Below, in pieces: positions 15,941 to 24,217 of a DNA stretch of 64,000 bases. The DNA is from Mycolicibacterium moriokaense (GTDB taxonomy: Bacteria; Actinomycetota; Actinomycetes; Mycobacteriales; Mycobacteriaceae). The number at the start of each line of letters is the position of its first letter. Position 1 is the first letter of the stretch. A program made the position numbers and the translations under genes. The notes under the pieces were generated by a model. It saw only the letters and a program-made list of their open reading frames with translations. It was not told where the DNA came from and ran no database searches. The stretch lies in assembly GCF_010726085.1 (NCBI RefSeq), contig NZ_AP022560.1:3410001-3474000 (forward strand). Direction: 5' to 3'.

Positions 15941-16357
15941 ATGAAGAAGATATTGCTGTTGTGCGCGACGGTCTGTCTGGCGGCCGCATTCACCGCATGT
16001 GGCAGCGAATCGAGTTACACCACATCAGAGGGCGATAGCGGCACCGCGACCGCGACCGCCAGCCCTGAAGCCACCGGCGAAACCACCACTAGTGCCAGCG
16101 ACGAGGCTGCCGGCCCGACGATCACGGTGGCGGACATGAGCTTCGGCGAGCCCATCACCGTCGCGCCCGGAGCGCAGATCACCGTGAAGAACGATGACTC
16201 CGTGGAGCACTCGGTGACGTCGCAGGCCGCAGGCCAGTTCGAGCTGCATGTGGACGGGGGCGAACAGGGCAGCTTCACCGCACCGACCGAGCCGGGGGAG
16301 TACGCGTTCTACTGCGTGTACCACCCATCGATGAAGGGCACCTTGATCGTCAAGTAG
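15941..16357 (+). CDS. Cupredoxin lipoprotein (plastocyanin/amicyanin-like)
   Basis: The 138-residue protein has a signal peptide with lipobox-like FTAC (Cys 20), a Ser/Thr/Gly-rich linker, and a C-terminal cupredoxin domain from about residue 60. Type-1 copper ligands are all visible: His in DSVEHSVTS, then Cys, His and Met in YCVYHPSMKG. It should carry electrons or bind copper at the outer face of the membrane. The sequence AGGGGAGAACGTGAGGGG precedes the ATG, giving a plausible ribosome binding site. No oxidase gene is adjacent, so the electron partner is unknown. Confidence 0.9.
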   Translation: MKKILLLCATVCLAAAFTACGSESSYTTSEGDSGTATATASPEATGETTTSASDEAAGPTITVADMSFGEPITVAPGAQITVKNDDSVEHSVTSQAAGQFELHVDGGEQGSFTAPTEPGEYAFYCVYHPSMKGTLIVK

Positions 16358-16460
16358 TCGTCCCGGCCCCACGTTCTGTTTAGACGCGTCGGTCGGCGGG
16401 CACCCGCAGAATTGGCGGGTTCGTCAATCGTCGTGACCCGGACAGATCGAAGGAGTCGAG

Positions 16461-16895
16461 ATGGACCGCAATGTCATGATCTGGATCGTTGTCGCCGTTG
16501 CGGCGATCGTGGCGATCGCGATTGTCGCCTGGGCCGTGCGTAACTCGCGCCGTCGCGCTGAGGCGGAGCGGTTGCGCAGCGAAATCGGCCAGCGCACCGA
16601 ACATCTCGAGAAGCGCGAAGCCGTGGCCGAGGAAACGGCGGCCAAGGCGCGTGCCGCTCAGGCCGAGGCCGAGGCCAAGGCGGCCGAAGCCGCCCGCCTG
16701 GAGAACACCGCGCGCGCCCACCGCGAGGCGGTCACCAGCACTCGGGACGAACTGGACGCGCAGCGGGAACGCGCCGCCCGGTTGGATCCGAAGGGCAGCA
16801 CCGACGAACCCGCGCCCGGCAAGGCCGACGACGTGCGCACGGAGGCCACCGCACCGCAGCAGCAGCCCTCCTCGCACGAGCGCCAGCGTTCGTGA
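16461..16895 (+). CDS. Single-pass membrane protein with Ala/Glu-rich coiled coil
   Basis: The 144-residue protein has one transmembrane helix (residues 7-25, IWIVVAVAAIVAIAIVAWAV), a basic stop-transfer patch (RNSRRR) and a long charged coiled coil rich in Ala, Glu and Lys (about 33-110), then a disordered tail. GAAGGAG lies 8 nt before the ATG at 16461. The last 4 nt overlap the HAD gene start (GTGA), so the two are coupled. No catalytic motif. It may be a scaffold; function unknown. Confidence 0.75.
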   Translation: MDRNVMIWIVVAVAAIVAIAIVAWAVRNSRRRAEAERLRSEIGQRTEHLEKREAVAEETAAKARAAQAEAEAKAAEAARLENTARAHREAVTSTRDELDAQRERAARLDPKGSTDEPAPGKADDVRTEATAPQQQPSSHERQRS

Positions 16896-17593
16896 AGCGC
16901 CGTCGACGCGGTACCGCGGCGGCGGTGCTGTTCGACATCGACGGCACCTTGGTCGACTCGAACTACCAGCACGTCCACGCGTGGTGCCGAGCGTTCACCG
17001 ACATCGGGACACCGGTCGACGCCTGGCGGATCCACCGCTGCATAGGCATGGACGGCACCACGTTGGTCAAAACGCTGGCCGAGGGTGCCGACGACGACGC
17101 CAGGACGCGGGCCAAGGATTTGCATTCCAAGTACTACAAGGAGTCCGCGTCGCTGCTGCGCCCGCTGCCGGGTGCACGTGGACTGTTGGAGGCGGTCGAA
17201 AAGCTAGGTGTGCAGGTCGTTTTGGCGACCTCGGCACCCGACGACGAACTCGCGATCCTGCGTGACGTGCTCGATTGCGATCACCTGGTCTCGGCGATGA
17301 CGTCGTCGGAGGACGTCGACACCGCCAAGCCTCGCCCCGACATCATCAACGTCGCGCTCGAGCGGGCCGGCGTGGAACCCGCGCACGCCGTCTTCGTCGG
17401 TGACTCCGTGTGGGACGTCGAAGCATGCAAACGGGCGGACGTGGTCACCCTCGCCCTGCTGTCCGGCGGAGTCTCGAAGTGCGAACTCGAGGAAGCCGGG
17501 GCGCACCAGGTGTTCGAGGACGCGCTCGATCTGTGCCAGCACCTCGACGACACCCCGATCGCGGCGCTGGCCAACCTGGTCGGGGCCCGGTAG
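16892..17593 (+). CDS. HAD-superfamily hydrolase (beta-phosphoglucomutase/Gph-like)
   Basis: This 233-residue HAD enzyme has motif I LFDIDGTLVDSN with nucleophile Asp, motif II LATSAPD, motif III Lys in DTAKPRPD, and motif IV VGDSVWDVEACKRA. A four-helix cap lies between motifs I and II. Such proteins are phosphatases or phosphomutases on small metabolites. The GTG start overlaps the preceding membrane-protein gene by GTGA. The N-terminal MKRRRRGT is unusually basic, though a later start seems unlikely since motif I follows directly. Confidence 0.85.
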   Translation: MKRRRRGTAAAVLFDIDGTLVDSNYQHVHAWCRAFTDIGTPVDAWRIHRCIGMDGTTLVKTLAEGADDDARTRAKDLHSKYYKESASLLRPLPGARGLLEAVEKLGVQVVLATSAPDDELAILRDVLDCDHLVSAMTSSEDVDTAKPRPDIINVALERAGVEPAHAVFVGDSVWDVEACKRADVVTLALLSGGVSKCELEEAGAHQVFEDALDLCQHLDDTPIAALANLVGAR

Positions 17594-17596
17594 CCG

Positions 17597-18880
17597 TCAG
17601 CTCGGCGGTGTCCAGGCCACCGGCAGGCGTTTGATGCCGTGAATGAACGGCGACAGCAGCCTGCTGGGTTCCTCGGTCGCCTCGATGTCGGGGATCTGGC
17701 GGTGCAATTCCTCGAAGACGACGCTGATCTCGCGACGAGCGAGGTTGGCGCCCAGGCAGAAATGCGCCCCGCCGCCACCGAAGCCGGCATGCGGGTTGGG
17801 ATTGCGGGCGAGGTCGAACGTCCACGGATCGGTGAACTTGTCCTCGTCGCGGTTCGCCGAGCAGTACCAGAGGCTCACCTTGTCGCCCGCCGCCATCTTG
17901 GTGCCGCTCAGCTCGCAGTCTTCGGTAAGCGTGCGGCGCATGTAGATGACGGGTGACGCCCACCGCACGATCTCCTCGACTGCGGTCGGCGCCAGCGCCG
18001 GGTAGTCCGCCCACCATTTCGCGCGCTCGTCCGGGTAGCGCGTCAACGCGAGGACACCGTGGCTGATGGCATTGCGGGTGGTCTCGTTGCCGGCGACCAC
18101 GAGCAGGATGAAGAACGAGGCGATCTCGGCCGACGTCAGCCGCTCACCGTTGACTTCGGCCTGGACCAGCGCCGTCGTGAGATCCTCCTGCGGATGGGCC
18201 CGCCGGTCCTCGGCATGTGCGGTGGCGTAGGCGCCGATGTCCATCGCGACCTTGACGAATTCCTCGTAATCCTGGGCGATGTCCTTGTCGCCGAACCCGA
18301 GGATCACGTTGGTCCAGTGGAAGATCTGCTGGTGGTCTTCCTCGGGGAGGCCCATCATGTCGCAGATGACCTGCAGCGGCAGTGGCCCGGCGAGCTCCGC
18401 AACCACTTCACCCCTGCCATCGGGATGCTCGGCGATCATCGTCTCGACGAGGCGGCGTGCGCGTTCCCGTACCGATTCCTCGGTGCGGGCGACGACGCGC
18501 GGGGTGAAGGCCCTACTGACGATATTGCGCAGCCGCAGGTGTTTCGGGTCGTCCATCGCGATCATCGAGCCGAAGAACTCCGACACCTCGGGATTGGCGT
18601 CGTTGATGGTGATGCCGGGACTGGAGCTGAAGATGTGTGGATGACGGCTGGCGAAATGCACGTCGTCGAACCGGGTCAGCGCCCAATGTCCGGGGCCGGG
18701 TTGCACGCCGGGAGTCTCCAACGGCTCGTGGAAGGAGACGGGCGCTTCGCGCCGCAATGTCGCGAACGCCCCGTCACGCAGGTCGTCATCCAGCACCCAG
18801 AACTTCCAGTCGCCGAGGTCGATGTCCGACAGCGGCACGTTCGGGGGAGCGGTACCGTTCACGCGCGTCGCAATGCCCAC
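17597..18880 (-). CDS. cyp124: Cytochrome P450 CYP124 family (methyl-branched lipid / sterol side-chain hydroxylase)
   Basis: The 427-residue P450 tracks M. tuberculosis CYP124 (428 residues) along its length, from IATRVNGTAPP through ITIND, EEIVRWASPVIYMRRTL and LWYCSANRDE. The I-helix pair is AGNETTRN, the K-helix has the ExxR motif EEIVR, and the heme Cys lies in GFGGGGAHFCLGANLAR. CYP124 hydroxylates the terminal methyl of branched lipids and the cholesterol side chain. The GTG at 18880 is chosen to align with CYP124; the frame is open to 18919. It is divergent from the Baeyer-Villiger monooxygenase gene by about 110 nt. Confidence 0.9.
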   Translation of the reverse strand: MGIATRVNGTAPPNVPLSDIDLGDWKFWVLDDDLRDGAFATLRREAPVSFHEPLETPGVQPGPGHWALTRFDDVHFASRHPHIFSSSPGITINDANPEVSEFFGSMIAMDDPKHLRLRNIVSRAFTPRVVARTEESVRERARRLVETMIAEHPDGRGEVVAELAGPLPLQVICDMMGLPEEDHQQIFHWTNVILGFGDKDIAQDYEEFVKVAMDIGAYATAHAEDRRAHPQEDLTTALVQAEVNGERLTSAEIASFFILLVVAGNETTRNAISHGVLALTRYPDERAKWWADYPALAPTAVEEIVRWASPVIYMRRTLTEDCELSGTKMAAGDKVSLWYCSANRDEDKFTDPWTFDLARNPNPHAGFGGGGAHFCLGANLARREISVVFEELHRQIPDIEATEEPSRLLSPFIHGIKRLPVAWTPPS

Positions 18881-18992
18881 GTCGTGGAGGGTAGGCCGAC
18901 CGGGTCCAAAAGTGGCCAAAATGCCGTGTTTGGCGGCGTTCTATCCGCCGATGTGGGTCCAGCTCGCGGGGAAACCGTGATAGCACTCTTAG

Positions 18993-20918
18993 GTGCGTAA
19001 CCCACATGCCGGGCAACCGTTTACGACGACGGACGACGAGATTGCCGAGGCTTTGCTCGATGTCAGCATTCCGACCCTGATGCTGTCGCTGGTCCATATG
19101 TCGGGAGACCCCGAACTGATCCGCGGCGACCTGAAACCGGCGGGCCTGTTCCTCAACGAGGTGCAGGGTTACATGTCCGAAGAGGATAAAGCCGCGGTGC
19201 GCAAGATCGCGCTCGATGTCATCACGGACTACCGCGACCGGGGGTGCCCGGAACCTGAACCCGTCAGCCCGGAGTTGCTGCACGAGATGATGCAGTGGCT
19301 GGTGTGCGAACCGGTGCCTGCCGAGTACGTGCCGATGGTGCTGGAGGAGATGGAGCTCGACGGCCGCGACGCCAGAGCGACGGGCGGCGTGGCCCAGTCC
19401 GCCCGCGAGGACTTCCCTGTCGTCGTGATCGGATGCGGTGAATCCGGACTGCTGGCGGGGATCCGGCTCAAGGAGGCCGGCATCCCGTTCACCATCGTGG
19501 AGAAGAACGCAGGCGTCGGCGGCACGTGGTACCAGAACAGCTACCCGGGCGCGCGCGTGGACGTCGGAAATCACTTCTACTGCTACAGCTTCGAGCCGAC
19601 CGATCACTGGACGCACTTCTTCGCCGAGCAGCCGGAGCTGCAGGCGTATTTCCAGGGCGTGATGGACAAGTACGACGTCGGCGGGCATGTGCTGTGGGAG
19701 ACCGAGGTCACCGAGGCGGCGTGGGACGACGCCACGTCGACGTGGACTGTCCATGCGCGCGACCGCAACGGTAAGGCGACGACGCTCACCGCTCGCGCGG
19801 TGATCAGCGCCGTCGGGCAACTCGACCGGCCGCATGTGCCGCGTATCGACGGGCAGCAGGATTTCGCGGGCCCGGCGTTTCATTCCAGCCAGTGGGACCA
19901 CTCGGTGGACCTGCGCGGCAAGCACGTCGCGATGATCGGTGCGGGCGCCAGTGGATTCCAGATCGCGCCGGCCATCGCGCCGGATGTCAACCGTCTCACC
20001 GTATTTCAGCGCACCGCGCAGTGGATGTTCCCGAATCCGAATTACCATGAGAAGGTCGGGCCCGGTGTGCAGTGGGCGCTGCGGCACCTTCCGTTCTACG
20101 GGCGGTGGTACCGATTCCTGCTGTTCTGGCCCGGATGCGACAAGGGTTTGGACGCGGCCCGCGTCGACCCCGACTATCCCGACCAGCAGAAGGCCGTCAG
20201 CGAGATCAACGAGATCACGCGGATCATGTTCACCGAGTGGATCACCAGTCAGGTCGGCGACAACACCGAACTGCGGGCCAAGGTGATACCGGACTATCCG
20301 GCCACCGGCAAGCGCACACTGCAGGACAACGGCAGCTGGTTGAAGACGCTGACCCGAGACAACGTCGAACTCGTCAGGACGGGTATCGATCACATCGAAG
20401 CCGATGCCGTGGTCACCGAGGACGGCGTCCGCTACCCGGCCGACGTCATCGTGTACGCGACCGGCTTCGAGCACACCAAGATGTTGTGGCCCATGACGAT
20501 TCGGGGTCGAGGCGGCGAGATCCTCAGCGAGCGCTGGGGGGAGCGGCCGTCGGCGTATCTGGGCATCACGATCCCTGGCTATCCGAACTTCTTCTGCATG
20601 AACGGCCCCGGTACCTGGCTGGCCAGCGGCGGCAGCCTGATCTTTCACTCCGAATGCCAGATGCGTTACATCACACAGTGTTTGGAGTACCTCATCGAGG
20701 GTGGGCACGCGACCATGGAGCCGACGGTCGAGAAGACGAGGGACTGGCACCAGCGCAGCCAGGACGAGATGAGCAGGATGGTGTGGTCGCAACCGACGAT
20801 CAAGCATTCGTTCTTCAAGAACAGCTTCGGCGAAATTCACACGCTGTCGCCGTGGCGGCTCGTCGACTACTGGAGCTGGACCCGCGAACTCAATCCCGAC
20901 GATTTCGTGATCCGCTAG
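18993..20918 (+). CDS. Baeyer-Villiger flavin monooxygenase with N-terminal extension (HAPMO-like)
   Basis: The 641-residue protein has a roughly 140-residue N-terminal helical domain, then an FAD motif VVIGCGESGLLAG, the Baeyer-Villiger fingerprint FAGPAFHSSQW (FxGxxxHxxxW) and a second Rossmann motif MIGAGASGFQIA for NADPH; YATGFEHT lies near the end. Size and N-terminal extension match 4-hydroxyacetophenone monooxygenase (about 640 residues). It should insert oxygen next to a ketone using FAD, NADPH and O2. The GTG start lies opposite CYP124, suggesting joint use in ketone or steroid breakdown. It ends just before the second palindromic repeat. Confidence 0.9.
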   Translation: MRNPHAGQPFTTTDDEIAEALLDVSIPTLMLSLVHMSGDPELIRGDLKPAGLFLNEVQGYMSEEDKAAVRKIALDVITDYRDRGCPEPEPVSPELLHEMMQWLVCEPVPAEYVPMVLEEMELDGRDARATGGVAQSAREDFPVVVIGCGESGLLAGIRLKEAGIPFTIVEKNAGVGGTWYQNSYPGARVDVGNHFYCYSFEPTDHWTHFFAEQPELQAYFQGVMDKYDVGGHVLWETEVTEAAWDDATSTWTVHARDRNGKATTLTARAVISAVGQLDRPHVPRIDGQQDFAGPAFHSSQWDHSVDLRGKHVAMIGAGASGFQIAPAIAPDVNRLTVFQRTAQWMFPNPNYHEKVGPGVQWALRHLPFYGRWYRFLLFWPGCDKGLDAARVDPDYPDQQKAVSEINEITRIMFTEWITSQVGDNTELRAKVIPDYPATGKRTLQDNGSWLKTLTRDNVELVRTGIDHIEADAVVTEDGVRYPADVIVYATGFEHTKMLWPMTIRGRGGEILSERWGERPSAYLGITIPGYPNFFCMNGPGTWLASGGSLIFHSECQMRYITQCLEYLIEGGHATMEPTVEKTRDWHQRSQDEMSRMVWSQPTIKHSFFKNSFGEIHTLSPWRLVDYWSWTRELNPDDFVIR

Positions 20919-20930
20919 GCCCGTTCTTCT

Positions 20931-20992
20931 CGCGAGCAGTCGCGAAAACCCCCTAAATGCCAGAAAATTGGGGGAGATTGTGTCTGCTCGCG
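20931..20992. repeat. Palindromic intergenic repeat, copy 2 (23-bp arms, 16-nt loop)
   Basis: Left arm 20931-20953 (CGCGAGCAG...AAAACCCCC) and right arm 20970-20992 pair at 17 of 23 positions. The loop is 16 nt and again holds AAATGCC. It lies between convergent genes ending at 20918 and 21003 and shares architecture with the copy at 14672-14733. Confidence 0.85.
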
Positions 20993-21002
20993 GCGTCCTC
21001 CG

Positions 21003-21506
21003 TTAGGTCAATTCCCAGTTCATGTTCTTGGCGAACGCGCGGGCGTCGTCTGAGATCGTGCCAAGTTCGTGGCTGCGCTGGATGTACTGCTGGATCATCG
21101 TCATGAAGTTCATCGGGTTGTAGGCGTCTTCCTCGTAGCTCCATTTGTCGTCACCCGCGTACTCGAGCACGGTGATGACCGGGGCCCCGTGGACGCTGCC
21201 GTCGCCGGGATCGCGCATCGTGTTGATGTTCTTGAAGATCACCCAGCCTTTGTCGGTGTCGATGGAATACCACTCCACCGGGTAGGTCGGCATCTCGCTG
21301 CCCGGGAAGGTGTTCATCGTCGAGACGATCCACTCGCGGATGTTCTCACGGCCCTCCATGTTGCCGAGCGCATGTTCGACATACTTGGCGTTCTCGGTGA
21401 AATGGTCAGCGTAACTGGACCAGTCCCACGTCTTGCCGACCTCGACGACGGATTCCTGGTAGCGGCGCCAGGCTTCCTCGAGTTCCTCGCGTGACCACTT
21501 GCCCAT
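21003..21506 (-). CDS. SnoaL-like NTF2-fold protein under a KstR-type operator
   Basis: The 167-residue soluble protein has the SnoaL/NTF2 pattern: a helical start (EELEEAWRRYQESV), YADHFTENAKYVEHALGNMEG with an Asp/His/Glu set facing the cavity, GRENIREWI, and paired strands WYSIDTDKGWVIFKNINT and ITVLEYAGDDKWSYEEDAYNP. Such proteins act as hydratases, isomerases or lyases on polyketide- or steroid-like rings. A perfect KstR-type palindrome lies 30 nt upstream, so steroid-dependent derepression is likely. GAGTC(TC) before the start offers no strong ribosome binding site. Exact reaction unknown. Confidence 0.8.
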   Translation of the reverse strand: MGKWSREELEEAWRRYQESVVEVGKTWDWSSYADHFTENAKYVEHALGNMEGRENIREWIVSTMNTFPGSEMPTYPVEWYSIDTDKGWVIFKNINTMRDPGDGSVHGAPVITVLEYAGDDKWSYEEDAYNPMNFMTMIQQYIQRSHELGTISDDARAFAKNMNWELT

Positions 21507-21535
21507 CTGAGACTCCCTCGGCTCGCGCAGCGGAC

Positions 21536-21549
21536 TAGAACCTGTTCTA
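21536..21549. promoter_or_regulatory. KstR-type operator upstream of the SnoaL-like gene
   Basis: TAGAACCTGTTCTA has perfect 6-bp arms around a 2-nt centre and fits TNNAACNNGTTNNA. It lies 30 nt before the start codon at 21506. Confidence 0.75.
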
Positions 21550-21578
21550 CCAAACGCGGCCCCGCGCGGGAGCGCTTT

Positions 21579-22541
21579 TCAATCCCACCACGCGAGCACC
21601 CGCATCGCGAACAACGTCAGCCACTTCGACGGCTCACCGGCCGGTGCGTCCACCTCGAACCACACCCGCCCGGGTTGCCGTCCCGCGGTGATCCAGGTGC
21701 CGTCGGGCTGTCGCGCAGCCCGGATGATGTCGATCGCCTCCGCCATCCGCGGATCCGGCGGTACCGTATCGACGGCCGAGGCCTCGCGGAAATACTCGGC
21801 CGCGTTGAGGACGCTGTACGCCCAGCGGATGGGATAGACGAACTTGCCCACCCACTCGCCGACCGGTTCACCCGTCGACAGCCGCCGAAACAGGGCCCGC
21901 TGCAACAGGTATTCCTGCCCGCGCTGTCGCGCGGCCAGCGCCGCATCGCTGCCGCCCGAAGCGATCTCGTAAGCCAGCAACCCCTTCAACGAGTTGAGTG
22001 TCGAGTGAAATGACGACCGCGTCGAACCCTCGACCCAGTCGCAGTTCCAGCCCCCGTCGGGGAGTTGATGCTCGAGGAACCACTCCACGATGCGCTCGAT
22101 GTCGGCGCCCAGCCACACGCCGTTGGCCACGGTCCACGCGTTGATGCAGCAATCCACCTCACCTCCCCAGTACGGCAGGTTCTCGTACTCCCAGCGACAG
22201 TTCTCGGCGAGAAGCTCGACCGTCCGGCGCGCACGCAGAACCGCGGGATCAAGACCCCATTCCCGCAGCGAATTCAACGACCACGTCGTCGCGGTCCACG
22301 GCTGACCGACTTCACTCAACTCGTCGCCGTCAAAGTCGAAGTCGGCCGGAAAGAACGAACCTCCCGCCCATTGACCATCCGAGTCCTGCAACGCCAGCAG
22401 GCGACCGCCGAAACCTTCCGTCGCGATACGAGCCCGCGTCGTTTGCCACACCTCGGGCGGCTCACCCATCAGGTCACGTTCGACCTGCCAGCGCAGTGCC
22501 GGGTCGGAGTCCAGAAGCCAGTCGGTGACGGATTCGGCCAT
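21579..22541 (-). CDS. Terpene-cyclase/prenyltransferase alpha-alpha-barrel-like protein
   Basis: The 320-residue protein consists of repeated helix pairs with Gly/Trp-rich turns (ALQDSDGQWAGG, LEHQLPDGGWNCDW, AARQPDGTW), like the QW repeats of squalene-hopene cyclases and prenyltransferase beta chains. It has only about half the length of a true triterpene cyclase and no clear DxDD catalytic motif, so a binding or noncatalytic role is possible. ATG 22541 is chosen because MAESVTDWLLDSDPALRWQV is the usual start of these proteins; the frame extends to 22592. It ends 30 nt past the KstR-type box of the next gene. Confidence 0.7.
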   Translation of the reverse strand: MAESVTDWLLDSDPALRWQVERDLMGEPPEVWQTTRARIATEGFGGRLLALQDSDGQWAGGSFFPADFDFDGDELSEVGQPWTATTWSLNSLREWGLDPAVLRARRTVELLAENCRWEYENLPYWGGEVDCCINAWTVANGVWLGADIERIVEWFLEHQLPDGGWNCDWVEGSTRSSFHSTLNSLKGLLAYEIASGGSDAALAARQRGQEYLLQRALFRRLSTGEPVGEWVGKFVYPIRWAYSVLNAAEYFREASAVDTVPPDPRMAEAIDIIRAARQPDGTWITAGRQPGRVWFEVDAPAGEPSKWLTLFAMRVLAWWD

Positions 22542-22690
22542 CGCCGACGACTCTAGGGCACCGGCGATGTGCGCGACGGCGACCGAGCACATCAGCCAGG
22601 ACGCATCGAAACCAACGTAGCGAAAGCGCCTGCGACGCAGGCTAAGACGGCCGTTTCCGCCGTTCTCGTCGCAGTCACACGCATCCGCGT

Positions 22691-22703
22691 TAGTGTCGCT
22701 GCA
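22691..22703 (+). promoter_or_regulatory. Leaderless-type -10 box for the esterase gene
   Basis: TAGTGT (22691-22696), 6 nt, then ATG 22703. Confidence 0.45.
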
Positions 22704-23665
22704 TGACTCTCGGTATCGATGAGCAGGTGCTGGCGGAGATGGCGCCGTTGTTTGCGGCGCTCGGCGATACAGAGGCGCCGCCGGTCGGCGACGTGGAGGC
22801 GCGGCGCGTCAGCGGTCACCGGATGTTCGACCTCGTCGCCTCAATGCGCGCGCCCACCCACGGCGTCGACACCGCGCATCACACCATGACCGCCGCCGAT
22901 GGGGCGTCGCTGGATCTCACGTGGTACTTCCCGTCCGGCGGTGCGCAGACCCGTAGCGCCGCGCTGTATCTGCACGGCGGCGGCATGATCTTCAGCCTCG
23001 AACACGTCGGTGCGGCCTATGACCTCGCCGTCCGCGACTACGTCGCCGCCTCGGGTGTGCCGATGCTCCTCCCGGATTACCGGGTGGCGCCCGAACATCC
23101 GCATCCGACACCGGTGGAGGACTGCTACGGCGCGCTGGTCTGGTTGGCCGAGCACGCGGCGGACCTCGCCGTCGACCCGACGCGTGTGGCGGTGATGGGA
23201 GACAGTGCGGGCGGCGGCCTGGCCGCGGGCGTGGCCCTGATGGCACGGGACCGCGGCGGTCCCGCGCTTGCCCAGCAACTGCTGATCTATCCGATGCTCG
23301 ACGACCGGCCCGCCACACCGGATCCCCAACTGCAGCCGTTTTTGACGTGGACCTACGACGACAACGTCACGGGGTGGGGCGCGTTGTTGGGCCGCAACGC
23401 GGGCGGCGACGCGGTGTCGCCGTACGCGGCACCGGCACGCGCCGAGGACCTCACCGGTTTACCCGACACCTACATCGACGTCGGCGACCTCGACATCTTC
23501 CGCAACGAGGACATCGTCTACGCTCGTCGACTCGCCGATGCGGGAGTCCCGACGGAGTTGCACGTGTACCCCGGTTGCCCGCACGCCTTCGAGGCGCTGG
23601 CGGGGGAAGCCGCCGTCTCGCGCCGGGCGATCAGCGACCGCATACGCCGCCTGCGCGCGCTCTAG
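22703..23665 (+). CDS. Alpha/beta-hydrolase esterase, hormone-sensitive-lipase family
   Basis: The 320-residue esterase has the HSL oxyanion motif LHGGGMIFS, the substrate pocket segment PDYRVAPEHPHPTP, the nucleophile GDSAGGGLAAG, an Asp in DVGDLDIFRNEDI and the catalytic His in GCPHAFEAL. This family hydrolyses short-chain esters and resembles mycobacterial Lip proteins such as LipN/LipI. No signal peptide, so cytosolic. The TAG stop overlaps the convergent SRPBCC gene by 4 nt (CTAG). Confidence 0.9.
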   Translation: MTLGIDEQVLAEMAPLFAALGDTEAPPVGDVEARRVSGHRMFDLVASMRAPTHGVDTAHHTMTAADGASLDLTWYFPSGGAQTRSAALYLHGGGMIFSLEHVGAAYDLAVRDYVAASGVPMLLPDYRVAPEHPHPTPVEDCYGALVWLAEHAADLAVDPTRVAVMGDSAGGGLAAGVALMARDRGGPALAQQLLIYPMLDDRPATPDPQLQPFLTWTYDDNVTGWGALLGRNAGGDAVSPYAAPARAEDLTGLPDTYIDVGDLDIFRNEDIVYARRLADAGVPTELHVYPGCPHAFEALAGEAAVSRRAISDRIRRLRAL

Positions 23666-24141
23666 GCGTCCGGTTTCTCCACCGGTTCCTCCACGACGGC
23701 CTTGATCCGCTCCAGCGTCTTGCGCATATCGCGGATGTTGCGGCGGCGCCGCAGTTGTCCGCCGAACAGCGAGAAGAGCTTCATGGGAAGCGAATCGTCG
23801 AGGCGGAAGGATTCGGTGACCTCGGTGCCGCCGTCGACCGGCGTGAGCTTGTAGTGCCAGTTGTTGAGCGCCTTCTCACCGGCCAGCACCGCGAAGCCAA
23901 ATTCGTGTCCCGGCTCGCAGGCGGTCACCTTGCACTTCGTCCAATACACCGGGCCGATCTCGTTGCGTTTGACGTGACCGCGAAAGCGGGCGCCGAGTGC
24001 CGGACCGGTCGCCCCGCCGAGCCACTCGGCTTCCATCACCTCGGGAGAGAAACGGCCGGTATTACGCACGTCGGCGATCAACTCCCAGATCTTGTCCGCG
24101 GGAGCCGCCATGAACACCGTCACCGATCCGTCCACGGCCAA
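23662..24141 (-). CDS. SRPBCC (START/Bet v1-like) lipid-binding protein
   Basis: The 159-residue protein shows the polyketide-cyclase/START pattern VFMAAPADKIWELIADVRNT near the start, followed by strands (ARFRGHVKRNEIGPVYWTKC, TEVTESFRLDD) and a long C-terminal amphipathic helix rich in Arg/Lys. These proteins bind hydrophobic ligands in a deep cavity; many mycobacterial copies have no known ligand. It is convergent with the esterase and divergent from the luciferase-like gene. Confidence 0.8.
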   Translation of the reverse strand: MAVDGSVTVFMAAPADKIWELIADVRNTGRFSPEVMEAEWLGGATGPALGARFRGHVKRNEIGPVYWTKCKVTACEPGHEFGFAVLAGEKALNNWHYKLTPVDGGTEVTESFRLDDSLPMKLFSLFGGQLRRRRNIRDMRKTLERIKAVVEEPVEKPDA

Positions 24142-24217
24142 CCCCTTCTCCAGGAATGTCCTTTGCTATCAGGCATTTTCGCACCGTAGCATTGCGGCAG
24201 AGTCCAGGAGGCGCGGT

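Noticed and set aside
18786..20840. Long minus-strand open frame opposite the Baeyer-Villiger monooxygenase
   Set aside because: Antisense shadow; the plus strand carries both Rossmann motifs and the BVMO fingerprint.
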